Shown here: piece after piece, positions 1-4,608 of the stretch | Numbering within the stretch: position 1 is the stretch's first letter | Layout of the letters: each line of letters opens with the position of its first letter | Assembly: GCA_905207515.1 (NCBI GenBank) | Contig: CAJLLK010000051.1 | Span: 1-5,602 of the forward strand | DNA: 5,602 nucleotides | From: an uncultured Christensenella sp. | Lineage (GTDB): Bacteria > Bacillota > Clostridia > Christensenellales > UBA1242 | Reading direction: 5' to 3' | Position numbers and translations under genes: made by a program | Notes under the pieces: model-generated | Databases searched by the model: none | Told to the model about the DNA's origin: nothing | Seen by the model: the letters and a program-made list of their open reading frames with translations, nothing else

Positions 1-5
1 AGAAT

Positions 6-36
6 AAAAAAATCTGCAGTTTTTGCAGATTTTTTT
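6..36. terminator. Bidirectional intrinsic terminator hairpin (first of two)
   Basis: A perfect 13-bp stem pairs 6-18 with 24-36 around a 5-nt loop (gtttt, 19-23). The GC-containing core is TCTGCA/TGCAGA, flanked by seven A on the left and seven T on the right. Because the A and T runs are symmetrical, it could stop transcription in either direction. The gene it serves on the left lies outside the window. Confidence 0.8.
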
Positions 37-44
37 GTTTTTGT

Positions 45-71
45 AAAAAGACTGAAAACGCAGTCTTTTTT
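45..71. terminator. Second bidirectional intrinsic terminator hairpin
   Basis: Stem AAAAAGACTG (45-54) pairs with CAGTCTTTTT (61-70) around the 6-nt loop aaaacg, and one further T follows. The A run on one side and T run on the other allow use on either strand. It lies only 8 nt after the first hairpin, so the two form a tandem terminator. Confidence 0.75.
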
Positions 72-93
72 ATTGTTTCCTAGGACCTACCAC

Positions 94-143
94 TTGTCAT
101 TTCGAGCTTGTCGAGAAATCTCGGCGACGGCTTAACATGACAA
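94..143. repeat. REP/MITE-like palindromic repeat element
   Basis: This 50-bp non-coding element is bounded by a perfect 7-bp inverted repeat, TTGTCAT (94-100) and ATGACAA (137-143). Inside are the complementary pairs AGC/GCT (105-107 and 130-132), GTCG/CGAC (110-113 and 125-128) and the self-complementary CGAGAAATCTCG (112-123), so it can fold into a compound hairpin. The left part, TGTCATTTCGAGC followed by GAGAAATCTC, resembles a motif I know from dispersed intergenic palindromes in many bacterial genomes (usually TGTCATTGCGAG…GCAATCTC). Only one copy is in the window, so its repeat nature rests on that resemblance. No transposase gene is nearby. Confidence 0.6.
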
Positions 144-159
144 TGAACTGACTGTTTAC

Positions 160-190
160 AAAAAACACCAACTCTACGGTTGGTGTTTTT
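160..190 (-). terminator. rmuC intrinsic terminator
   Basis: A perfect 12-bp stem, AAAAACACCAAC (161-172) with GTTGGTGTTTTT (179-190), has a 6-nt loop (tctacg). Read on the minus strand, it begins about 25 nt past the rmuC stop codon and ends in a U tract from the A run at 160-165. The T run at 186-190 means it could also work on the plus strand. Confidence 0.88.
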
Positions 191-215
191 CTGATGTTTT
201 TTGTTGTTTTTGATT

Positions 216-1526
216 TTATTCTTCTGCGGCGGGGTCGAGATTGTCAAGTTCCAAAAGTTTTGTGGCTTCGGTTTTGTCCAAAAGTTCCACAGATTTCAGC
301 TTTTTGGCAATCTGACGAGTTCGCACACCAATCAATGTGTCAAAATCTTTGCTGACTTGTTCAAAACGTTTGTTGATGCCTTCCACAATTTGGTTATATT
401 TTTCAAATTCGGTTCTGACAGCGCCCAAAATTTTCCAAACTTCGCTCGATTTCTTTTGAAGTGCCAAGGTTTTGAAGCCCATTTGCAAACTGTTTAAAAG
501 CGCGCTCATTGTTGTTGGGCCGGCAATCATGACCTTATATTTGTTTTGAAGTTCTTCAATCAAGCCCGCCTTGACAACTTCGGCGTAAAGCCCTTCAATC
601 GGCAAAAACATGATGGCAAAATCGGTGGTGTAAGGCGGATAAACATATTTTGTGTTGATGTCTTTTGCCATGTTTTTGATTGTTGCCACCAAAATTTCTT
701 TTTTCTTTTTGGCAAGTTCGAAGTTGTTGTTTTCGTAGGCATTTTGCATGTCGGTATAAATTGTGTATGGAAATTTTGAGTCGATTGGCAGATAAACAAA
801 TTCTCCTTCCGCTTGACCTGGAAGTTTGACCGCAAATTCAACTGGGTCTTTGCTGTTTGGATTTGTGATGATGTTTGTTTCATATTGTTCTTTTGCCAGA
901 AGCTGCTCCAAAATTGCGCCGAGCTGAATTTCTCCAAAAATGCCTGTGGTTTTGACATTTGAAAGCATTTTTGTCAGGTTTCCAACATCTGAAGCGATGT
1001 TTTGCATTTCTCCAAGCGATTTGTAGACGCTCTCAAGCTGTTCAGAAAGCACTTTAAAGCTCTGTTCAAAGCGTTCGTTGATGGTTTTTGACAACTTTTC
1101 ATCAACTGTTTCACGCATTTTGTCGAGTTGTTTGTTGTTGTCTTCTTGCAGTGCTTTCATCTGACGTTCATTCGATTGACGAATGGCTTCAAGCTTGTCT
1201 TCTTGTGTTTTGCTCATCTGTTGCATTCTGTCGTCAAGCTGTTTGATAAGCTCCAAAACTCTCTTTTCCAGTGATTGATGGTTGCCAGCCAAGTTGTCTT
1301 GGAAGGTTTTTATGTTTTGAATAATTCCTTCATTGCTGACCCTTTGAGTTTGCTCAACTGCTCTGCTCAAAATGTCGATATTGTTGTTGAAGCTGTCAAT
1401 AATTTGCTGCTTGTCCTCTTTTGACATGCCGCTTGACCCCTTGTTTTTAAACAACAAAAACAAAATTCCGATGCAGGCGACCAGACAAATGGCTGACAGG
1501 ACGATTGAAACGATTTCTAATGTCAT
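216..1526 (-). CDS. rmuC: RmuC family protein (DNA recombination/rearrangement-limiting, membrane-anchored)
   Basis: A 436-aa protein of the RmuC family. In E. coli, rmuC loss raises the frequency of inverted-repeat rearrangements; the biochemical activity is not settled, but the core resembles PD-(D/E)xK nucleases. Residues 4-26 are one hydrophobic helix, predicted to anchor the protein in the inner membrane. Residues about 40-190 are Glu/Lys/Gln-rich with coiled-coil character. The RmuC domain spans about 190-410: GIFGEIQLGAILE (E199), LPIDSKFP (D249, K251), the PPYTTDFAIMFLPIEGLYAEV block (about 297-317) and the AGPTTMSALLNSLQMGF block (about 335-351). E199, D249 and K251 are plausible nuclease-fold residues. 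The start at 1526 is chosen because an AAAGGAG ribosome site lies 6 nt upstream; an in-frame ATG six codons earlier (1544) lies before this site and almost inside the -10 box. The gene is monocistronic and divergent from sepF, and appears intact. Confidence 0.95.
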   Translation of the reverse strand: MTLEIVSIVLSAICLVACIGILFLLFKNKGSSGMSKEDKQQIIDSFNNNIDILSRAVEQTQRVSNEGIIQNIKTFQDNLAGNHQSLEKRVLELIKQLDDRMQQMSKTQEDKLEAIRQSNERQMKALQEDNNKQLDKMRETVDEKLSKTINERFEQSFKVLSEQLESVYKSLGEMQNIASDVGNLTKMLSNVKTTGIFGEIQLGAILEQLLAKEQYETNIITNPNSKDPVEFAVKLPGQAEGEFVYLPIDSKFPYTIYTDMQNAYENNNFELAKKKKEILVATIKNMAKDINTKYVYPPYTTDFAIMFLPIEGLYAEVVKAGLIEELQNKYKVMIAGPTTMSALLNSLQMGFKTLALQKKSSEVWKILGAVRTEFEKYNQIVEGINKRFEQVSKDFDTLIGVRTRQIAKKLKSVELLDKTEATKLLELDNLDPAAEE

Positions 1527-1532
1527 TTTTTT

Positions 1533-1539
1533 CTCCTTT
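1533..1539 (-). promoter_or_regulatory. rmuC ribosome binding site (decides the start)
   Basis: On the minus strand, AAAGGAG lies 6 nt before the ATG at 1526. This spacing favours that start over the in-frame ATG at 1544, which would place the site inside the coding region. Confidence 0.85.
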
Positions 1540-1544
1540 GACAT

Positions 1545-1574
1545 ATTATAAAGCTTTGAGTGCGGTCAAGTCAA
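1545..1574 (-). promoter_or_regulatory. rmuC promoter (sigma-A type)
   Basis: On the minus strand, -35 TTGACT (1574-1569) and a perfect -10 TATAAT (1550-1545) are separated by 18 bp. Transcription would begin near 1539-1538, at the very edge of the Shine-Dalgarno, giving an mRNA leader of only about a dozen nucleotides. Confidence 0.7.
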
Positions 1575-1585
1575 GCAACTTAAAT

Positions 1586-1618
1586 TCTGCAACATTGAAA
1601 AATAAGTTGAATTGCAGA
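1586..1618. promoter_or_regulatory. Inverted repeat between divergent promoters (possible operator)
   Basis: A perfect 7-bp inverted repeat, TCTGCAA (1586-1592) and TTGCAGA (1612-1618), is separated by 19 bp. The right arm abuts the sepF -35 box and the left arm lies about a dozen bases upstream of the rmuC -35 box. The placement would suit a regulator, but no regulator gene is present and chance is possible in AT-rich DNA. Confidence 0.25.
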
Positions 1619-1636
1619 CATTTTTTGTGATATTAT
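1607..1636 (+). promoter_or_regulatory. Promoter of the sepF–lspA–rluD operon
   Basis: -35 TTGAAT (1607-1612), an 18-bp spacer and -10 TATTAT (1631-1636), preceded by TGA at 1628-1630, which makes an extended -10 (TGnTATTAT). Expected transcription start is near 1643, just before the GTGGAG ribosome site of sepF (1645-1650). Confidence 0.65.
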
Positions 1637-1655
1637 ATTTAAAAGTGGAGCTGTT

Positions 1656-2021
1656 ATGGGACGGATTATGAATTTTGTTTACAAAATATTTGGCTTTGAA
1701 AGCGATGACGTGAAGGTTATCAAAAAAAAGACCGCTCCAAAGGCGTCTTACAATCTCAAAGTGACACAAAAGTTGCCGGATGAAATTGACGGCATAAAGG
1801 TTTTTTATCCGGAAAGTTTTGAAGATTGCAAAGATAAAGTGGAATTGCTGAAAAAAGACACTCCATTTTTTATCGACTTTCGCGGATGTTCCACAGGAGA
1901 AAAGAACAAAATTTTGGATTATTTTCACGGCGTGATTGATGTTTTGGGCGCAACAGAAGAAATTGTTGAGAAAAATTTGCATATTTTCTTGCCAAAAAAC
2001 ATGGAGCTGGAAAGGGACTGA
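1656..2021 (+). CDS. sepF: Cell division protein SepF
   Basis: A 121-aa SepF-like protein. SepF binds the C-terminal tail of FtsZ and the membrane, bundles FtsZ filaments and supports septum formation in Gram-positive bacteria. The N-terminus (MGRIMNFVYKIFGFE, residues 1-15) looks like the usual amphipathic membrane-binding helix. A short basic linker follows (about 20-40), then the SepF core (about 46-116): IKVFYPESFEDCKDKVELLKK, FFIDFRGC, ILDYFHGVIDVLG and NLHIFLPKN, which match the beta-alpha pattern of the family, including the FLSG-like turn (DYFHG, 88-92). It is shorter than the roughly 150-residue B. subtilis protein, mostly through a shorter linker. The start at 1656 follows GTGGAG by 5 nt; a second in-frame ATG (1668) is possible but less well placed. 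The stop lies 1 nt before lspA, so translational coupling is likely. Confidence 0.92.
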   Translation: MGRIMNFVYKIFGFESDDVKVIKKKTAPKASYNLKVTQKLPDEIDGIKVFYPESFEDCKDKVELLKKDTPFFIDFRGCSTGEKNKILDYFHGVIDVLGATEEIVEKNLHIFLPKNMELERD

Positions 2022-2022
2022 A

Positions 2023-2532
2023 ATGAAAAAGAAAAACATCATCAAATTGTGCGTAATGCTTTCAATTTTTGCTGTGCTTTTGACGCTTGACCTTGTCACT
2101 AAATACGTTTTTGATGACATGCTTTCTGACGGAAGCACGTTGACGGTCATTCCGCACCTTTTCAACTTCAAACTTGTGCACAACTATGGCGCAGCATGGG
2201 GAATTATGGCTGGAAAACAGATTTTTCTCATTGTTTTAAGCCTTCTTTTTGTGGCAATTTTCGTCTTTTATTACATCAAAGAACCAAACAAAACTTGGCT
2301 TTTGAATGTTGCTTTTGGCTTTCTGTTTGCAGGTTGTTTTGGAAATCTTTATGACCGTATCGTGTTTGGTTATGTCAGAGATTTCATTCAGTTTGATTTT
2401 TGGAAGTCTTTCCCAATTTTTAACTTTGCCGATGTCGCTCTTTGTGTTGGAGTGGTGTTGTTTATCATCTATTTGATAATTTATTTTGTCAAAACAAGAA
2501 AGAAAAAGGTTAAAATTGAAGATGCAGACTAA
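2023..2532 (+). CDS. lspA: Lipoprotein signal peptidase (signal peptidase II)
   Basis: A 169-aa integral membrane aspartyl protease that removes the signal peptide from diacylglyceryl-modified prolipoproteins after Lgt has acted; it is the target of globomycin. Four membrane segments are visible, at about 7-28, 67-84, 92-108 and 136-156. Family motifs run in order: TLDLVTK (D23), HNYGAAWGI (N54), GNLYDR (N108, catalytic D111), GYVRDFIQF (D120) and FNFADVAL (N134, catalytic D137). The C-terminus is a lysine-rich cytoplasmic tail. The start at 2023 gives a canonical MKKK N-terminus and has AAAGGGA upstream inside the end of sepF; in-frame upstream codons (from 1936) lie within sepF and are rejected. 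The 3' end overlaps the next gene by 11 nt. Length and motifs are normal, and it appears functional. Confidence 0.97.
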   Translation: MKKKNIIKLCVMLSIFAVLLTLDLVTKYVFDDMLSDGSTLTVIPHLFNFKLVHNYGAAWGIMAGKQIFLIVLSLLFVAIFVFYYIKEPNKTWLLNVAFGFLFAGCFGNLYDRIVFGYVRDFIQFDFWKSFPIFNFADVALCVGVVLFIIYLIIYFVKTRKKKVKIEDAD

Positions 2533-3424
2533 ATTTTTTGAATTTGACGAACAAAAAGAGCGTTTGGACGTGTTTTTGCAGAAGAAAGTGCCCGAATTTT
2601 CTCGTTCTTTTATCAAAAATTTGATTGAAAAAGGGCAAGTTTTGGTCGATGGGAAGGTCGTGAAAGCGGGTTTTGCACTCAAAAAAGGCATGAAAATCTC
2701 GGTTGAATTTGCCGAACCTGAAAAAATTTCCACCGAAGCTCAAGACGTGCCGTTTGAAATTGTTTATCAAGACGAAGATTTGGCTGTTATAAACAAGCCA
2801 CAAGGTTTGGTTGTGCATCCTTGCTCGTCGACAAAAAGTGGAACGCTGGTCAATGGTTTGCTTTTTCGGCTGAAAGATTTGAGCGGAATAAACGGCGTTT
2901 TAAGACCGGGGATTGTTCACAGGCTCGACAAAGACACGAGCGGGCTTTTGGTGGTCGCCAAAAACGACTTTGCGCACGTGAGTTTGGCGGAACAAATCAA
3001 AAACAAAACTTGCCACAGAAACTATTTGGCTGTTTGTGAAGGAAACTTGAAAGACGACGCTGGGCAAATCAAAACTTTCATCAAAAGAGACCCGAAAGAC
3101 AGAAAAAAGATGAGTGTGCAAGACAGCGGTCGGCTGGCAATTTCAGATTATAAGGTTTTGCAGCGGTTTGAAAAGTGTTGCTTGGTGGAATTTTCGTTGC
3201 AAACGGGCAGAACTCACCAAATCAGAGTTCACGCAAAATTTCTTCATCATCCAATCGTCGGTGACAAGGTCTATGGCAAAGAATATAAAGGTTTGAACGG
3301 CCAACTTCTGCACGCTTACAAAATTTCGTTTGTTCATCCAAGAACAAAACAGCGTTTGGCCTTTCAGGTTCCGTTGCCGGACTATTTTGAAGAATTTTTG
3401 AAAAAACAAAGACCGTTAATTTGA
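2522..3424 (+). CDS. rluD: RluA/RluD family 23S rRNA pseudouridine synthase (YlyB-like)
   Basis: A 300-aa RluA-superfamily pseudouridine synthase, which isomerises specific uridines in RNA, here most likely in 23S rRNA. An S4 RNA-binding domain occupies about 13-63 (RLDVFLQKKVPEFSRSFIKN… GQVLVDGKVVKAG). The catalytic domain runs from about 80 to 290: INKPQGLVVHP (90-100), PGIVHRLDKDTSGLLVVAK (129-147) with catalytic D136, and TGRTHQIRVHAKFLHHPIVGDKVYG (228-252). The position after lspA matches ylyB of B. subtilis. The exact target uridines cannot be told from sequence; the symbol reflects family resemblance. Start is slightly uncertain: ATG 2522 is 12 nt from AAAGG (2505-2509), while an in-frame TTG at 2516 sits 6 nt from it and would add two residues. 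The gene overlaps lspA by 11 nt. Confidence 0.93.
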   Translation: MQTKFFEFDEQKERLDVFLQKKVPEFSRSFIKNLIEKGQVLVDGKVVKAGFALKKGMKISVEFAEPEKISTEAQDVPFEIVYQDEDLAVINKPQGLVVHPCSSTKSGTLVNGLLFRLKDLSGINGVLRPGIVHRLDKDTSGLLVVAKNDFAHVSLAEQIKNKTCHRNYLAVCEGNLKDDAGQIKTFIKRDPKDRKKMSVQDSGRLAISDYKVLQRFEKCCLVEFSLQTGRTHQIRVHAKFLHHPIVGDKVYGKEYKGLNGQLLHAYKISFVHPRTKQRLAFQVPLPDYFEEFLKKQRPLI

Positions 3425-3456
3425 AAATTTTAGAAAAATTTTGTTGAAAAATCTCT

Positions 3457-3494
3457 AAAGTGGCGTTTTTCTATTGACAAAAGCCACTTTTTTT
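3457..3494 (+). terminator. Terminator of the sepF–lspA–rluD operon
   Basis: Stem AAAGTGGC (3457-3464) pairs with GCCACTTT (3483-3490). Past a bulged G, TTTT/AAAA (3466-3469 and 3479-3482) extends the stem, leaving a 9-nt loop. A run of seven T (3488-3494) follows. It starts about 32 nt after the rluD stop. The loop and 3' arm contain the -35 box of the next promoter. Confidence 0.88.
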
Positions 3495-3502
3495 GTTAAA
3501 AT
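3474..3502 (+). promoter_or_regulatory. Promoter of the rplU–prp–rpmA operon
   Basis: A perfect -35 TTGACA (3474-3479), a 17-bp spacer and -10 TAAAAT (3497-3502, 5 of 6 matches to TATAAT). The strength suits ribosomal protein genes. Expected start is near 3509, giving a leader of roughly 88 nt. The -35 lies in the upstream terminator and the spacer contains its T tract. Confidence 0.85.
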
Positions 3503-3508
3503 ATTTTC

Positions 3509-3596
3509 GTATCCGCATGTATCGGGTTTTGGAAGTTGAAACTTTTTTAGGTTTCACACCTGATTGCAGCGAGTTTGGTTAGAGGAGGTTTTAAAG
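3509..3596 (+). ncRNA. L21-type ribosomal protein leader RNA
   Basis: The 5' untranslated region of rplU can fold with a 7-bp outer helix, ATCGGGT (3521-3527) with ACCTGAT (3558-3564, one G-U pair), enclosing a 6-bp hairpin TGAAAC (3537-3542) with GTTTCA (3551-3556). The primary sequence elements CCGCATGTATCGGGT and ACCTGATTGCAGCGAG strongly resemble the L21 leader described upstream of rplU in Bacillota (Rfam L21_leader as I recall it). Such leaders are thought to bind L21 and lower expression of the operon. The AGAGGAGG ribosome site (3581-3588) follows the structure, so control of either translation or transcription is possible. The exact ends are inferred from the promoter and start codon. 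Confidence 0.75.
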
Positions 3597-3905
3597 ATGT
3601 TTGCAGTAGTTCAGACAGGTGGAAAGCAATATAACGTCACTGAAAACGACGTGCTTAAGGTTGAAAAACTCAATGGTGCTGTTGGCGACAAAGTTAAACT
3701 TGAAGTTTTGCTTGTTTCAGATGGCACAAAAACAGTTGCTGGAACACCTACAGTGAAAACAGCTGAAGTGGTTGCTGAAATTCTCGCGCATGGAAAAGGT
3801 GATAAAATTGTAGTTTTCAAATACAAACCTAAGAAAAATGAACGCAAGAAACAAGGTCATAGACAACCATGGACAGAACTTAAAATTGTTTCTATTAAGA
3901 TGTAA
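3597..3905 (+). CDS. rplU: 50S ribosomal protein L21
   Basis: A 102-aa large-subunit protein that binds 23S rRNA. It shows the family start MFAVVQTGGKQYNV and the basic C-terminal signature FKYKPKKNERKKQGHRQPWTELKI (about 74-97). Length is typical for bacterial L21. The start at 3597 is preceded by AGAGGAGG with an 8-nt spacer; an in-frame TTG at 3564 would add 11 residues not seen in the family and falls in the leader RNA. It is first in the rplU–prp–rpmA operon, a conserved arrangement in Bacillota, and is likely feedback-controlled through the leader. The stop codon is separated from the prp start by 1 nt (TAA t ATG), indicating coupled translation. Confidence 0.98.
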   Translation: MFAVVQTGGKQYNVTENDVLKVEKLNGAVGDKVKLEVLLVSDGTKTVAGTPTVKTAEVVAEILAHGKGDKIVVFKYKPKKNERKKQGHRQPWTELKIVSIKM

Positions 3906-3906
3906 T

Positions 3907-4227
3907 ATGACTAAAATCACAATTTTCAAAAAAAATGAAAAAATTTGGGCTTTTCAGGTCAAAGGGCACACAGGATTTGCTGAAAGTGGAAACGACATTG
4001 TTTGCAGTGCGATTTCCACAGCAACTCAAATGGCGCTTGTTGGGCTTAAAGAAGTGTTGAAGCTTGATGTCGAAAGTGACATAAAAGACGGCTATATGCA
4101 AGTTAAACTTCTGCAAGACAACGCTCAAGCTCAAGCAATTTTGTGTTCAATGGAAAAAACTTTGGCTGACATTGCCAAAAATTATGCGAGAAATGTTAAA
4201 ATGGAGGTAAAAAAAGATGTTTATTAA
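3907..4227 (+). CDS. prp: Ribosomal-processing cysteine protease Prp (YsxB family)
   Basis: A 106-aa cysteine protease that cleaves the N-terminal extension from precursor L27 in Bacillota and related groups; in Staphylococcus aureus it is essential because uncleaved L27 blocks ribosome function. The catalytic motif is visible as KGHTGFAESGNDIVCSAIS (19-37): H21 and C33 correspond to the His/Cys pair of the family (H22 and C34 in S. aureus), with D30 in the conserved DIVC block. Length and the compact alpha/beta pattern fit. The start at 3907 has only a weak ribosome site (AAGATG within the rplU end) and lies 1 nt after the rplU stop, so it probably relies on coupling. The last 11 nt overlap rpmA, which encodes its substrate. 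The former name DUF464/YsxB would also apply. Confidence 0.95.
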   Translation: MTKITIFKKNEKIWAFQVKGHTGFAESGNDIVCSAISTATQMALVGLKEVLKLDVESDIKDGYMQVKLLQDNAQAQAILCSMEKTLADIAKNYARNVKMEVKKDVY

Positions 4228-4489
4228 TTTACAGCTTTTTGCTCATAAAAAGGGTGGCGGAAGCACCAAAAACGGCAGAGACTCACAAAGCAAACGTCTT
4301 GGCGTAAAGGCTTATGCGGGTCAACTTGTTTCAGCTGGTTCAATCATCGTTCGCCAACGTGGCACAAAGATTTATCCGGGTGCCAATGTCGGAATTGGAA
4401 AAGACTACACACTCTTTGCACTTCAAAACGGCAAGGTCGTTTTCGGAACGAGCAATGGAAAAAATGTTGTTTCAGTTGTTGCTGAATAA
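4217..4489 (+). CDS. rpmA: 50S ribosomal protein L27 (Prp-processed precursor)
   Basis: A 90-aa precursor of L27, the protein whose mature N-terminus reaches the peptidyl transferase centre. Mature family sequence starts at A9: AHKKGGGSTKNGRDSQSKRLGVK, followed by the core with IIVRQRGTKIYPG and VGIGKDYTLFAL. Residues 1-8 (MFINLQLF) are the extension typical of Bacillota, with the predicted Prp cut between F8 and A9. The start at 4217 has a strong site, GGAGG (4203-4207), 9 nt upstream. The gene overlaps prp by 11 nt and is followed almost at once by a terminator, so it closes the operon. Length is normal and no defect is seen. Confidence 0.98.
   Translation: MFINLQLFAHKKGGGSTKNGRDSQSKRLGVKAYAGQLVSAGSIIVRQRGTKIYPGANVGIGKDYTLFALQNGKVVFGTSNGKNVVSVVAE
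4238..4243 (+). other. Predicted Prp cleavage junction in L27 (F8|A9)
   Basis: Codons 8 and 9 of rpmA (TTT GCT) encode Phe-Ala in the context INLQLF|AHKKG. This matches the S. aureus precursor site, NLQFF|ASKKG, so the mature protein should begin AHKKGGGS. It is a protein-level site marked on the DNA; cleavage is inferred. Confidence 0.85.
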
Positions 4490-4491
4490 TT

Positions 4492-4514
4492 AAAGGGCTT
4501 TACGCCCTTTTTTT
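4492..4514 (+). terminator. Terminator of the rplU–prp–rpmA operon
   Basis: Stem AAAGGGC (4492-4498) pairs with GCCCTTT (4504-4510) around the 5-nt loop tttac, and the T run extends to 4514. It starts 2 nt after the rpmA stop codon. Confidence 0.92.
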
Positions 4515-4608
4515 GTTACCTGCCGATTTTGGCGACTAAATATGGTGTTTAAGCCTTAAAAAACACTAAATATTGATTTAAAAGTCGAAAAAAGGACAAG
4601 AAAAACGG

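Noticed and set aside
560..958. 132-codon minus-strand frame inside rmuC
   Set aside because: It is a shifted frame of the RmuC coding sequence with a composition unlike a real protein and no ribosome site. The RmuC frame is intact throughout, so it is not a frameshift remnant.
1566..2183. Long 205-codon minus-strand open frame antisense to sepF and lspA
   Set aside because: It lies opposite two well-supported genes and across their promoter. Its product has no recognisable motif and is rich in Phe, Asn and Cys as expected of a complement frame of AT-rich coding DNA.
2236..2733. 165-codon minus-strand frame opposite lspA and rluD
   Set aside because: It is the complement of two conserved genes, with low-complexity Lys/Phe/Ser composition and no domain.
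3564..3596. N-terminally extended L21 from TTG 3564
   Set aside because: The extra 11 residues are absent from the family and encode part of the leader RNA; AGAGGAGG is correctly spaced for ATG 3597.
3838..3906. N-terminally extended Prp from 3838
   Set aside because: The extra residues fall inside rplU, whereas ATG 3907 gives a normal-length Prp right after the rplU stop.
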